From: Cinnamomum chago | Lineage: Eukaryota > Streptophyta > Magnoliopsida > Laurales > Lauraceae | NCBI GenBank assembly: GCA_038049695.1 | Contig: CP142460.1 | Location: 36,986,001-37,050,000, forward strand | Reading direction: 5' to 3' | Length of the DNA stretch: 64,000 bases | Part shown: one piece after another, positions 35,010 through 46,140 of the stretch | Position numbering within the stretch: position 1 is the stretch's first letter | Layout: every line of letters starts with the position of its first letter | Notes under the pieces: generated by a model | Seen by the model: only the letters and a program-made list of their open reading frames with translations | Databases searched by the model: none | What the model was told of the DNA's origin: nothing | Made by a program: the position numbers and the translations under genes

Positions 35010-37654
35010 ATGGCTTCAAGTAAGTTACCTTTTTTTTTTTTTTTTTCTTTTACAAGAAATCCATGTAGAAGTAGGATGGGGAAAAAGAAAGTGTTTCTTT
35101 TCTTTTCTTTTCTTTTTTCTTTCTTTTTCTTTTCTCTTTTTTTTTTCTTTTTTTTTTCTTTTTCTTTTCTTTTTTTTTCTTTTTGCATTTTTTTTTGGTG
35201 GGCCGTACGGCCCACAGGCCAGCCCCCTTTTTTTTTTCTTCTCTCTCTCTTTTTTTTTTTTTTTTTTTGATCTTTCTCCCTCTTTTTTTTTTAGAAAGTT
35301 TTCTTTCTTCTTTTTTTTCTCATCATGACAATGCATCCTTTTTTTTTTTTTTTTTTTTTGTTGCATATCAAGATGTTCATACATGCTTTTGTTTTTGTAA
35401 CAATTGATAGCATGATGTGATGACATACCTGAAAACCTTTGTAAAGTTAGGAACTTGGAGCTCGCAGCAATGTTGAGCCTTTCCTGATTTTGCGGAGTTT
35501 TTCAAGGTTTCGAAAGTTTGGAGTTTTGGAGCTCGCAGTGATGTTGAGCCTATCTCCAAGCTTTCTATTTCTGTCGGGGTACTTCTTTTTCTTTGGAATT
35601 GCCCCGAGGTCATGCCGAAATTTCGCCAGAATTTTTTTTAGCAAAATTTCGTCATTTTGATGATAATTCTTTCCTCCTTTTTTTTTTGACCTTTTGCAGG
35701 TGGTCCTTCCAGAACAGACAAGGGTAAAGAACCTATCACAAGCGTACCTCGTCGATCTGCGCAATCTTCTAATCCGGCCGTCCAGCAGGCCTGGGAGAAG
35801 GTGCAATACGTCGAGCAGCACCTCGAGGAGTGTGACTCCCTCAATAGAGAGGAGGCGCGGCAGGCACTGATTGCTCGCAAAGGAGAGGATTTCTATAAAA
35901 TCATGGTAAGCAGCCGTGCCTGGGTGATAGAGGATCAGAGGGTGTTGCCCAAGCCTACCTTCTTCTTTGGTGATGCAGCCCCAGCCGATATGACGTATCG
36001 AAGGAGATGCTTCCAGTTTTCTTACACAGTTGATGGTGTGAAGAAAACTGTTGCCACTCGATCGATTTTTGATCGTACTATCTCGATCATGAGTCTCTCT
36101 CCCACGTGCCTGAAGAGGGAAGATCCTCCAAGATGGGTGAGGAGGACCAACGTGGTCAAGACCGGGGTTTTCATTGGCAGTTCTCCTGGACATATGGAGA
36201 AGTCGCCTGCTGACATGGACATCTTGATGCCGGCCAGCAACTACCAGGGCGCAGATTATCCATCGGTTGATTTGAAACCGATGGGCCTTGGCATCTTCAG
36301 TGGTGACGGCAGCAACTGGGTGAAGCCTTTTCGACTCCGCGGCCGCTTCAGTGCTGACTCCGAGTGGAAGTCTTGCACTGACCATATCTTGTTTGTTGGG
36401 GGCGCCAGAAGACAAACCAAGGGGCTCTGAAATGAATGCAGAATCTCCAACTGGTATTACTTTTTCCGCTTTCTTTTCTTTTTTGTCTGTGACTTGATTT
36501 GCTAACACACATTTTTTTTTTTTGTATCAGCTGATTTATCACAGGATTCCGACGACTTTGAACCATCGATGGACGCCAGTGTTGACGATACTTCCGAAGA
36601 GTTCATGGAGAAGGAAAGCATTCCGCCAATTGTCGAAGAAGGTACTTTCATAGTAATAACCCTGATAGTGATTTTTTAACAGGATCGTATTCATACCTTT
36701 TTGTGTTTGGCAGATTTTGAAGTGACAGAAGAGAGTCCATCGCTTCCTTTAGAGCCAGAGCCAGGGATGCCAGAAGTTGACCCAGTAATTGGGACTCCTC
36801 CAGCCAATTCTGACGCGGCAGAGGCAAGACCTCATGTTGAGATTCCTTCTCCAGCGGCCCCGATTGGAAAGTGTTCTGTTGTTACTCTTCCGATGGGACT
36901 TGACTTGGGCAGCCAATCCACAGAGAAGGGTGATTCTTCATCTGGCCCATCTCTTCAATATGCGAAGATGGTGGTGATGCGGGTTTTGAGCTCTTGGATT
37001 GAGACCCGCTTTTCTGGACACTTGGATGTTGCACGTAGCAAGATTCCGCATGTGAAGGAGATTCTCAAAGATGCTGAGGAAGATATTGGTCTGGATGTTA
37101 CAGACGCCCGGGTGATCGTTGATAGGATCATTGCATTAGGCGACAGGTGGTTTGAGACCATCAGCTATCCTGATGACCAGTTCTTCCAAGAGATGTTCAT
37201 GAACCCTGCTGAGAAGGCTCAATCGGAATTGAAAGAGACTGCACAGGGCAGGAAGCAGCTGGTTCGGGAGAGGAACCGAGCGGAGTTAGACATCATCAGG
37301 CTGCAGTATGACCTTAACATCCTTGATGGAGAGGTTGAGGAGGCAAGGAAGCATCTCGAACACTTAAAAGCCCAAGTCTCCAGTACGTGGACCGCTATAA
37401 CAGAGGCTCGTGACAGGGAGAGTGCTTTGATTTGCCAAGTTGCAGAGGCCGATCAGATTCTCAATAGGAAGGCTAGAGAGAATGAACGATGGCAGACTGC
37501 TCGGGATAATCTTCCTGGTGTAGCAGAAGGGATAGAGCCTTCTCCAGCTACTCATGGCAGATTCTTGAAGAAGCGTGCCTTGGAGACTCTGACGGATGAA
37601 GCCAGGAGTTTGCTTGAAGAGCTGAAAGCTTGGCTGGAGAGCATTTTTTGCTGA
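35010..37654 (+). CDS. Extra opposite-strand gene of the Tat element, four exons, one frameshift
   Basis: I infer exons 35010-35019, 35700-36453, 36531-36641 and 36714-37654. Each junction has GT/AG (GTAAGT, TTTTGCAG, GTATTA, GTATCAG, GTACTT, TTTGGCAG), and codons split across junctions read through. The exons total 1,816 nt, one more than a multiple of three. The reading frame breaks at a run of five G at 36398-36402, after which the published-looking frame stops at 36428. Exon 2 encodes a globular region (VQYVEQHLEE, later FFGDAAPADMTYRRRCF). Exons 3-4 begin acidic, and exon 4 has a long predicted coiled coil (EAEKAQSELKET-like heptads, about 37200-37510). Extra antisense ORFs between pol and the 3' LTR are known in Tat elements; their function is unclear. 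No enzymatic motif is visible. Confidence 0.75.
35026..35390 (+). repeat. Long T-rich pyrimidine tract in intron 1
   Basis: Runs of T with scattered C ((TTTTC)n-like) cover most of this segment, interrupted by a short unique piece at 35195-35225. Translations of it are low-complexity Phe/Lys ORFs and are not genes. Its size within a 680-bp intron is unusual. Confidence 0.85.
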
Positions 37655-37939
37655 GGCCCTGTTTTTTTTTTTTTCTAACAGAAACTCTTTCTCTCTTTTT
37701 ATATACCACATGTATTTTTTTTTTTGGTATACATTTTTGTAGTGCTTGTGAACACTTTTCTTTTCTTCTTTTTTTTTGGTACCACATGTATTTTTTGGTA
37801 CTCTTTTTTTTTTGTTTTTTTGTTTTTTTTGTTTTCCCTACGCTCACTCAAATATTGTGATTAAAGTGATTGCTAAATGGGATGTGATCAAAAGTTTGTC
37901 ATTTTGTGAGAAATCTTTTGACAAATGATTGTTTTGGCA

Positions 37940-38400
37940 TGGGAGCCAGTTTTTTAGACATGTTTTGGCATGGGAGCCAGATTTTTCTTGCGGCATGAAA
38001 GCCAATTTTTGGGTGGCATCTATAGCCGGATTTGGGTTTATGGCATGAGAGCCAAAATTTTGAGGTGGCGTGGAAGCCGATTTTGGTGGCATGAGAGCCA
38101 AATTTTGGGATGGCATGAGAGCCAAATTTTTTTTTTTTTGAGATGGCATGAAAGCCGAATTTTGAGGTGGCATAAAAGCCAATTTTGGTGGCGTGAAAGC
38201 CAAATTTTGGGATGGCATGAAAGCCGATTTTTGTTTTTGGTGTAAGAACCAGATTTTGTTTTTGGCATGAAAGTCGGATTTTTTGAAAACCGAATTTTGT
38301 TTTGTTGGCATGGAAGCCGAATTTTGATTTTTGGCATGAAAGCCGGATTTTTGGCATGGAAGCTGGGTTTTTTGGCGTGAAAGCCAGGTTTTTGGTTTTC
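37940..38400. repeat. Short tandem array, 20-30-bp GGCATGAAAGCC units
   Basis: About 18 imperfect copies of GGCATGRRAGCC followed by RATTTTTGG, with variable spacers. It occupies the space between the convergent ends of pol and the opposite-strand gene. The minus-strand ORFs across it are repeat artefacts. Confidence 0.85.
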
Positions 38401-38810
38401 AAAAATGCAAGTATCGACTAAAAGTCGCCTCCCTGCTGAATGGTATTGCAAGTATCGATGGAATGTCGCCTCCTTGCTCATTCGGTTGCGAGTATCGATG
38501 GAATGTCGCCTCATAGCGGATTTGGGTGCAAGTATCGACTAAGCGTCGCTTCCCTGCTTTTTTCTTCAAAAATTTTGTTTTGTGGGTATCGATGGAATGT
38601 TGCTTCCCCACGATTTTTGAATTTTGAGGTTTTTTCGAACCTTTGTTTTGTTTTTGTTTGTTTTGAAATTTGGGCTGTGGATATCAACTGGAACGTTGCG
38701 TCTCCACGATTTTTGAAATTTTGGGGTTTTGGAAGTATCGAATGGGGTTCGCATCCTTCCGATTTTGGGTTTTGCAAGTATCGACTGAACGTCGCTTCCC
38801 TGCGGTTTTT
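38401..38810. repeat. Second array, 40-60-bp AGTATCGA...GTCGC units
   Basis: The phrase GTATCGAYNGAANGTCGCNTCC recurs at about 38410, 38451, 38492, 38531, 38584, 38733 and 38779, with a weaker copy at 38680. Each unit pairs ATCGA with a nearby GTCGC. It is adjacent to but distinct from the GGCATG array. Confidence 0.8.
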
Positions 38811-39175
38811 GAAAAACCATTTTTTGTTTAAAGACACGAGGGTCGTAAATTTTGACTCAAAACCATTTTGGTGGTAAAAGTCGGGGTGGACTAGGGCTGA
38901 AATCCCTAGGTCCTGATTTTGTTTCAAACCATGAATTTTGGGTTCAAGGATCGAAAATTTTGGTCAAGTTTGGGAAGAGGCTCCTAAACTTGGATTTTTG
39001 GATTTGCTTTTTTTTTTTTGAACAATGAAACGATGAAAGAAACATTGTTTTGAGGGTTTTTTTTAGAAATTTCAACAAGAGGATGAAAATTCCAAAAGGA
39101 GTGGGTTTGACGAGCAGATACCTAGGAATAGGCTTTGGCCGTGCAGGCGTCGCTCTGACCGGATGGAAGAAGCCT
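38811..39175. other. 3' flank of Tat pol
   Basis: Non-coding; it has T runs and the phrase TTGGGTTC...TTTTGG. I see no distinct signal here except that a polyadenylation region for the gag-pol transcript would not be expected until the LTR. Confidence 0.4.
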
Positions 39176-42100
39176 TCAAGGGTAGTACCGCTTTAAGAAC
39201 TTTCCATTGATGGGCAGCATACATCTGTCACCCTCCATGTTTAAAAGGGCGTATGCGCCGTTGGAGAAGGCTTTGTCGATGACGAAAGGTCCCTCCCATT
39301 TTGGTTCAAATTTGCCTTTGGATTTGTGAGTAAAAACCATAGGTCTTTTTACTGTAAGAACCAAGTCTCCCTTTTTGTAGGCGCGTTGCCTGACCTTCTT
39401 GTCAAAAGATCCTGCCATGCGTGCTTGGTAGAGTTCGATGCTTTGTAGAGCTTCGAGCCGTCTCTCGTCGAGATTGTCCAGCTCATGGAGTCGCAACTTT
39501 ACATTGCTTTCTTGAGTCATGTCATTTTGTAGAGATACCCTTAGAGAAGGAATTTGTACCTCTAAGGGCACGACAGCTTCACATCCATAGACCAAGGAGA
39601 ATGGTGTGCTATGGGTTGGTCCTCGAACAGTAGTTCGATAGGCCCACAAGGCTTTAGGAAGCTTGTCGCCCCAGTCTCTTTTGTGACTAGAGACTATCTT
39701 TTTGAGGATTTTGCAGAGTGTCTTGTTGAAAGCTTCTGCTAGTCCGTTTGCTGCCGGATTGTATGGAGTTGAGGGACAACTTTGGATTTTGTATTTGTCG
39801 CAGAACCTGTAGAATCGGTGATCGCGGAACTGTGGTCCGTTATCATGGATGAATCTTTTAGGTATGCCGAAGCGACAAATGATGTTGGTGCGCAAGAACT
39901 GAAGGACTGATGAGGTCTTCATTTCACTAAGCGCGAATGCTTCTGACCACTTGGAGAAATAATCCGTGGCGGCGAAGATGAAGCGATGTCCTTTGCTTGA
40001 AAGGGGAGAAATAGGACATATGATGTCCATACCCCAGGCTTCAAAGGGCCATGAGATTGCAGTAGGATGGAGCCATTCTAGAGGCCTGTGAATATAGTCT
40101 CCGTGAACTTGGCATTGTTGGCAGCGTTTAGCGAATTGCATTGCATCGGCCACCATGGTAGGCCAATAATAACCTAGCCTTTTTATCTGATCGTAGAGCT
40201 TAGGGCCAGCCTGATGGGCTCCACAAAGACCAGCATGGACTTCTTTGAGTGTTTCTTTAGCTTCTTGTTGTGACAAGCAGCGTAGAAGTACTCCGTTGTA
40301 GGCTTTCCTATAAAGCATTTTTGAAGGAATATCCAAATGAAAGTTTGGGGCTCGTCTTTGGATGCTTACCCGTTCTTTTGGATCTTCAGGTAGGATCCCG
40401 AACATAGTGTAATCAATGAATGGATCCCTCCAGTCGCCGACCGAAGTTTGAAGGATAGAAATCCGACTTCCAACCACCCTGTGGCATTCAGCAACTGCTT
40501 GATGTGTGTTGAGAGGAGGGAGGATTCTTCTTCCGCACACTGTAATTTGCATGTTTTCCCCTTCCTGGATTGCCATAGATGCGGCAAGTCCAGCCAGGGC
40601 ATCTGCACGAATGTTTTCACCTCTGAGGATGTGGGTGATGTGACAGATGTCAAACTTCTGCAAAAGTGATTGTGCCTTGTTGTAGTAAGGCAACAAATCA
40701 GGCTCTCTGACTTCAAATTTTTGATTCATCTGATTGACGATCAGTTGAGAGTCTCCGAAGACTTCCAGTATGGTGATACCGGATTCAATGGCAAGTTCCA
40801 ATCCTAGAATCAGGGCTTGGTATTCCGCTGCATTGTTTGTGCATGGTTCCAGTAGCGAGAAGGCGTGTGGAATCATGTATTTGTCGGGGCTAACAAAGAG
40901 AATGCCAACTCCCGAGACCGGCTCTCTTTTCTCGTTTGTTCTGGTTGCACCATCGAAGTACATGTGCCAGGAAGCATTTGGTGGGAAGGCCTCCACATTG
41001 TAGACGGATTCGTCTGGGAGATCATCTCTTAGTGGAGAATCTTCAGGCAACGGATGCTCCGCGAGAAAGTCTGCTAAAGCTTGGCCTTTGATTGCTTTTT
41101 GTGGTATATACCTAATATCAAATTGTGATAGAAGGATAGACCATTTTGCCAGTCTTGCATTGAGAGAACCTGCTTTCGTGACAAGGACCTTTAAGAGGTT
41201 GATCCTTGAGACCAGATAAACTGTGTTGGAAAGCAGATAGTGACGTAGCTTTTGTATGGCGAACATCACTGCAAGGCATTCTTTTTCGACTGGGGAGTAG
41301 CGATGCTCTGCACCTACCAGCATACGGCTGAGGTAGTATAGAGCCGCTTCTTTTCTTCCATCATTTTCTTGTGCCAGCAGAGCGCCCAGAGAATGGTCGA
41401 GGGCTCTTGTGTACAAGATGAAAGGTTTTCCGGTGGTAGGTGCTGCTAACACTGGAGGTTTGGTCAGGTATGACTTGATATCTTGAAATGCGGTTTCACA
41501 GTCAGCATCCCAGACAAAGTCTACACCTTTCTTCATCAATCGGGAGAATGGACGACATTTTCCCGAAAGGTTGGAGATAAACCGTCTGATATAGGCCAAT
41601 CTCCCTTGGAGCCCTTTTAATTCTCTCAAGGTTCTTGGAGAGGGCATTTCTAGAATAGCCTTGACTTTGATGGGGTCAAGTTCTATTCCATCTTTCAGAA
41701 CAAGGAATCCGAGGAACTTACCCGACGAGACGCCGAAGAAGCATTTTAGGGGATTCATCCGCAGTTTGTATTTGCGAAGTCGGAGGAATACTTCTCGAAG
41801 ATCTTTGAGATGGTCTTCTTTTCTTTTGCTTTTGACGACGAGGTCATCAATGTAACATTCAACCGTCTTGTGCTGCATATCTTGGAATATCTTCATCATA
41901 GCCCTCTGATATGTAGCGCCAGCATTTTTCAGACCAAATGGCATGACAGTGTAGCAATACACGCCAAATGGGGTCCGAAATGAAGTATGCTTTTCGTCTT
42001 CAGGATGCATCTTTATCTGATTGTAGCCAGAGAAGCCATCCATGAATGTCATTTGCTCGAATCCACAGGTATTGTCAATCATAACCTCTGGTATCGGGAG

Positions 42101-42742
42101 CGGGAATTCATCTTTGGGGCAGGCGTTATTCAGGTCTCTATAGTCAATACACACCCTGATCTGCCCATTTTTCTTTGTCAAGGGGACAATGTTGGCCAAC
42201 CATTCAGGATGCTGTTCCTCACGGATGAAGCCGACGCTTTTGAGTTTCTGAACTTCTTGTTCAATTTTATCCATCACATCTGGACGGAATCTTCTTTGGC
42301 CTTGTTTAACAGGCTTGATATTTTTTTGAAGATTGAGTTTGTGGACTGCTATTTTCGGATCTAAACCGGGCATTTCAGCATAGGACCATGCAAAGCAATC
42401 AACGAACTCACGAAGAAAAGTGATATACTCGAGTAACTCATCATCCTTTATATTCTTGCTTATGAATACAGGACGCGAGTTATTTGGTGTTCCCAAGTCT
42501 ATCTTTTGAACAGGATCCTCTGTTGGAAGATTCGAGGGTGGTTCCTCCATAATGTTTTCGGAGGCCTCCAGCTCAACGAAACCTTCTGGTGTTTCAACAG
42601 CATTTCCTTTCCATGGGTCTTCTTGATCAGCAACCTTCTCAAGGCTCGCTATGAGATAGTCCCAATCGCCTGCTGTTACCGGGTCGAAGTAAGGTACTTC
42701 TGCTGTAGACGAGGGTTCTTCTGGGTCAGAATCCTGCATGTC
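39176..42742 (-). CDS. Tat pol: RT, RNase H, second RNase H, integrase
   Basis: A 1,187-codon open stretch on the minus strand from 42739. RT has the palm motif YIDDLVV near residue 298 and CIDYRDLNNACPKD near 190. The first RNase H (438-500) is degenerate at the first catalytic position (YTRALDHSLG). The archaeal-type RNase H starts near 591 (MYFDGATRTN, later GDSQLIVNQM). The integrase zinc finger (840-880) is followed by a DDE core with GMDII near 901, HDNGPQF near 965 and LAEAFNKT near 1000. The C-terminus ends KFLKRYYP. It enzymatically copies and integrates the element. Its true N-terminal part lies across the solo LTR; on removing the insertion and one TSD copy, the frame is continuous with pro. 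Confidence 0.95.
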   Translation of the reverse strand, partial: DMQDSDPEEPSSTAEVPYFDPVTAGDWDYLIASLEKVADQEDPWKGNAVETPEGFVELEASENIMEEPPSNLPTEDPVQKIDLGTPNNSRPVFISKNIKDDELLEYITFLREFVDCFAWSYAEMPGLDPKIAVHKLNLQKNIKPVKQGQRRFRPDVMDKIEQEVQKLKSVGFIREEQHPEWLANIVPLTKKNGQIRVCIDYRDLNNACPKDEFPLPIPEVMIDNTCGFEQMTFMDGFSGYNQIKMHPEDEKHTSFRTPFGVYCYTVMPFGLKNAGATYQRAMMKIFQDMQHKTVECYIDDLVVKSKRKEDHLKDLREVFLRLRKYKLRMNPLKCFFGVSSGKFLGFLVLKDGIELDPIKVKAILEMPSPRTLRELKGLQGRLAYIRRFISNLSGKCRPFSRLMKKGVDFVWDADCETAFQDIKSYLTKPPVLAAPTTGKPFILYTRALDHSLGALLAQENDGRKEAALYYLSRMLVGAEHRYSPVEKECLAVMFAIQKLRHYLLSNTVYLVSRINLLKVLVTKAGSLNARLAKWSILLSQFDIRYIPQKAIKGQALADFLAEHPLPEDSPLRDDLPDESVYNVEAFPPNASWHMYFDGATRTNEKREPVSGVGILFVSPDKYMIPHAFSLLEPCTNNAAEYQALILGLELAIESGITILEVFGDSQLIVNQMNQKFEVREPDLLPYYNKAQSLLQKFDICHITHILRGENIRADALAGLAASMAIQEGENMQITVCGRRILPPLNTHQAVAECHRVVGSRISILQTSVGDWRDPFIDYTMFGILPEDPKERVSIQRRAPNFHLDIPSKMLYRKAYNGVLLRCLSQQEAKETLKEVHAGLCGAHQAGPKLYDQIKRLGYYWPTMVADAMQFAKRCQQCQVHGDYIHRPLEWLHPTAISWPFEAWGMDIICPISPLSSKGHRFIFAATDYFSKWSEAFALSEMKTSSVLQFLRTNIICRFGIPKRFIHDNGPQFRDHRFYRFCDKYKIQSCPSTPYNPAANGLAEAFNKTLCKILKKIVSSHKRDWGDKLPKALWAYRTTVRGPTHSTPFSLVYGCEAVVPLEVQIPSLRVSLQNDMTQESNVKLRLHELDNLDERRLEALQSIELYQARMAGSFDKKVRQRAYKKGDLVLTVKRPMVFTHKSKGKFEPKWEGPFVIDKAFSNGAYALLNMEGDRCMLPINGKFLKRYYP

Positions 42743-44128
42743 TGTTGTGAGAACCCGACCCCTAATCTCTTGGATTAGTGTCGTTTTATTTGTGGATTAG
42801 TTCTTTTAGTGGGATTAGTAGTTGTTGGGTTGATTTTGTGAGCTAGAATGGTTTTTCTTCTAGTTTTGGGCTTTTGAGTGCTTTGGTAGCTTGTGGGGCC
42901 CTTTGGGGGTTCCCTTTTTGGCTTTGCTTTTCTTGTGAGATTTTCCCGATTTGTTTCGTATCGTGTTTTTGGCCCGTTGCATTCATCTTGAGGAATCCTA
43001 CAACTTTCATGTTGATCTCGTATCCATTTGAGAACCCAAAACCCGATTTCTTGGCCTTGAGGGCAAAACAGTCTTTTCACACCAAATCTGTACCCAAAAC
43101 TCAATATTCTCGAAATCCGTGAAATATATACTTTTTGGAAACTAGATATTTCGACGATCATTTCTTCCTTCTTCGTCGAATCCATCCGAGGTCCCGAATT
43201 AGATGATTTCAGCCACCCAAGTTCTTTAAGTTGTGGGACCCCTTCTCACTTGCTATAAGAGAACCCACCTCCCTTCTTCCCCATCTTCATTTCCAGCACA
43301 AATCAGCAACTATTGAGCCTAGGGTTCCTTGTGCTCTCTTCTTCTTCTTGCTTCTTCATCTCCAAGCCACACCAATAGTTCACCAAACTCGAAATGGAGA
43401 CCGTCTTCTTCTTCCTCGTCTTGCAAGCTTTCCATTGGTACCATTTGTGAAGAGAACCCTCCATCACAAGACTTTCCTTGAGCTTACCATTTCCATTAGA
43501 GGACCTTGCAAGTAAGTGTTCTTCTTCATCTTCTAGATATGTGTCCTTCTAGCCTTAGAGAAGCTCCACCTTGAGTATTGAAAGGTTTCATTGTCATTTC
43601 ATGGTTTAACCCATTTTAGGGTTGTTTTGGGGGTTTTTGTAGAGATTGTGGATCTTGAGCTTGAAAGGTGATTAGGAGCTTGATTTGCTTGATTAGAGTC
43701 AAAGGCAAGTGGATGAATGGATTGTTTTGCTTATTAACATGTTTTGTGATAAAAATCTTGATTTCATTGATGGTTTTGGTAATTTTAATAGTTGTTTTTG
43801 ATATGATAAATATTGATTATGAGATGTGCTTATTGATGAGTTATTCTTTCTTGTTAAGCTCTTGAAAGTGCATGCATCCTATTGTCAAAATTTCAAATGG
43901 TTTCACATGAATGAGTTTTCTCCACTTTGAGTTTTATTGTGGATGGAATGGATGGAAAGGATGGAAATGGAGGAACTTGGAATGAGGAGCTCTTTAGCTC
44001 ATTTTAATGTCTTGGAAACATGTGATTAAGTCCCCTTGTTTATAGTTTTATGTGATTGATTATATGTTGGAAGGAAAGGAAAGAAAAATGAAGAAAATCC
44101 AAGTCCCGGACCTGCACTGCGCCCAGGA

Positions 44129-44265
44129 CCGATCGATCGGACGTGCAGACCGATCGATCGGTCTGTCAGTAACTGTAAGGGTTTTTGGACCGATCGATCG
44201 GGCCCTGTGTAGAAATTTTGACCGATCGATCGGTCCCTGTTCAGAAAATTTTGGCCGATCGATCG
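44129..44265. repeat. Palindrome cluster of the solo LTR: five CGATCGATCG cores
   Basis: The cores are at 44130-44139, 44151-44160, 44191-44200, 44223-44232 and 44256-44265. Perfect self-complementarity extends to 18 bp at 44147-44164 (AGACCGATCGATCGGTCT) and to 16 bp at 44220-44235. The cluster follows the anchor CTGCACTG (44112-44119), 1.38 kb from the LTR start. Confidence 0.95.
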
Positions 44266-45479
44266 AACCGAAGGATTTTGAGAATTTTATTTTTTTTCCT
44301 TAGTGCTAGGTGGGACCTTGGCTACCCTTTTTGGACTAATTGGACTATGGGTGAGATGTCTTGTGCCGACGCTTCTCACGGTTAGTTTAGTGGCATCGAA
44401 GTTCAATCCGTTTCAATCTTGAACGGGATGGAATGACGCGATAACTCCTTTATATCCAAATATAAGTCTTTTGCCTTGGTTATCGCGAATTCCATTCCTT
44501 TCGATGACTGAATAGGTTGGTCGATGTTTCCGAATTAACGTCATGCCTAGGATGGACCGTCTATAACCTTGATTTTCCTAGTATGGAATCTAGTACTACC
44601 CACAAGCTCATTTTAAGTTGTGAAAATAGTAAAAGTGCATAAGGAGCCCGGAATGTCTTCAAACTCAAGGAGTACCAAGTAATTATCATAATCGACATAC
44701 GGGACCCCTATTAACTTAAGTAGATCTTGCAATCAATATTTTTCCCGAAATGGTATAGTGCATTATATTTCCTCATTTCCCGAGATTTGCATCACATGAT
44801 ATGAAATGAAAGTGTGCCCTTGAGCACCCCGTTTTACCCGTTTATTTATTGTACTTGATTTACTTGTTTCCCCGAAAGCATTGGAGTTACTTTAGTAACA
44901 GTTGTTGTCCCGAAATGTATTGCCCGATATGATATGACAGTGTGCCCTTGAGCACCCCCGTTTACCCGTTTATTTACGTGCCCTTGAGCACCCCTGTTTA
45001 CCCGTTTATTTACTGTACTTGATTACTTGATATGTCTCGATTGGTTTTATCCTATGAGTCGGCATCACTAAGCTTGGATACCTTGCCAGTCTGATCCACT
45101 GACTTGGAAATCCCTCTCCCGTCCCGCCAGCTGCAGTTTGGATCCCGATACCCGGTTATTGCCGTGGTCCCGTCCCGATACCCGGTTCGCTACCGTGGTC
45201 CCGTTCCCGTGTATTTATTATTGTATATATGATTTACGTTGAGTCTCCTCACCTTGTGTGACTGAGACCAACGTCCCGCTCTTGTCACTTCGGTGATAGA
45301 GGACTTAGCTTCTTGTGATTGCCATCTTGCCAGTTCCCGATTCCTTGGACACCCGACATGGTTTATATTGCTTACTTGTTTTCAGTTAAATGATTCATTG
45401 CTTTCATGAAAGTTGTTATTTAGATAAGTGTTAATGCTCTCTATTGTAAATCCAGTCACTATTATATTGTTTTATGTCC

Positions 45480-46140
45480 TTTGCACACGTACATGTTTTA
45501 CAGGAATGCCGGTTGGGCGAATAACCGTGCTTTTACATATGTTTCAAACGATAAATGATTTTGCTAGATTTATATGATTTCACATGTTTTAAAGGAATAC
45601 CCGAATTGTTAAATATCCGTGCTTTGTTTTAAATGACATTTGACTTGTGAGATTCCCATGTTTATACATGCTTTAAATGATTACCCGATTTCTAAATATC
45701 CATGCTTTGAAATATGTTTCAGATGACATTTGTTTGCAAGATCCCTACGTTTATACCTGTTTTAAATGAATACCCAAATTGTTAAATACCCATGCTTTGA
45801 AATAGGTTTCAAATGACACTTGTTTTGCCAGATTCCTATGTTTATACCTATTTTACATGATAACCGATTTATTAAATATCCGTATTTCTACATAGGTTTC
45901 AAATGGACATTGGTTTTGCTAGACTGTTAGGATACCTGATTTGTTGTATACTCGTGTTTTACTTGAGTTTCAAATGAACGTTTGTTTTGTCAAACCACTA
46001 TATTTATACATGTTTAGACGAATACCCGATTGTCAAATATCTATGATTATAGATGATGTAAATGAATACATGTTTTATTAGATGTTCATGTTTTACCCGT
46101 GCTTGAAATGAATACAAGTTTTACCCGAGATTCCCGACTT
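45480..46140. repeat. Diverged 90-bp-class array in the solo LTR
   Basis: About seven units with the TGTTTTAAATGAATACCCG, TTGTTAAATAYCCRTG and TTTTGCCAGAT motifs, the same array type as 390-900. It is more diverged, with variable unit length. Confidence 0.75.

Noticed and set aside
34976..35426. Phe-rich and Lys-rich ORFs
   Set aside because: Translations of a poly-T/poly-A tract within intron 1 of the extra gene.
37844..38927. Minus-strand ORFs rich in FGFHA and LSCH repeats
   Set aside because: They follow the GGCATG and GTATCGA arrays; the apparent protein is repeat sequence read in an open frame.
44052..44303. ORF repeating DRSIGP across the palindromes
   Set aside because: Produced by the CGATCGATCG copies; the related LTR with other words has no similar frame.
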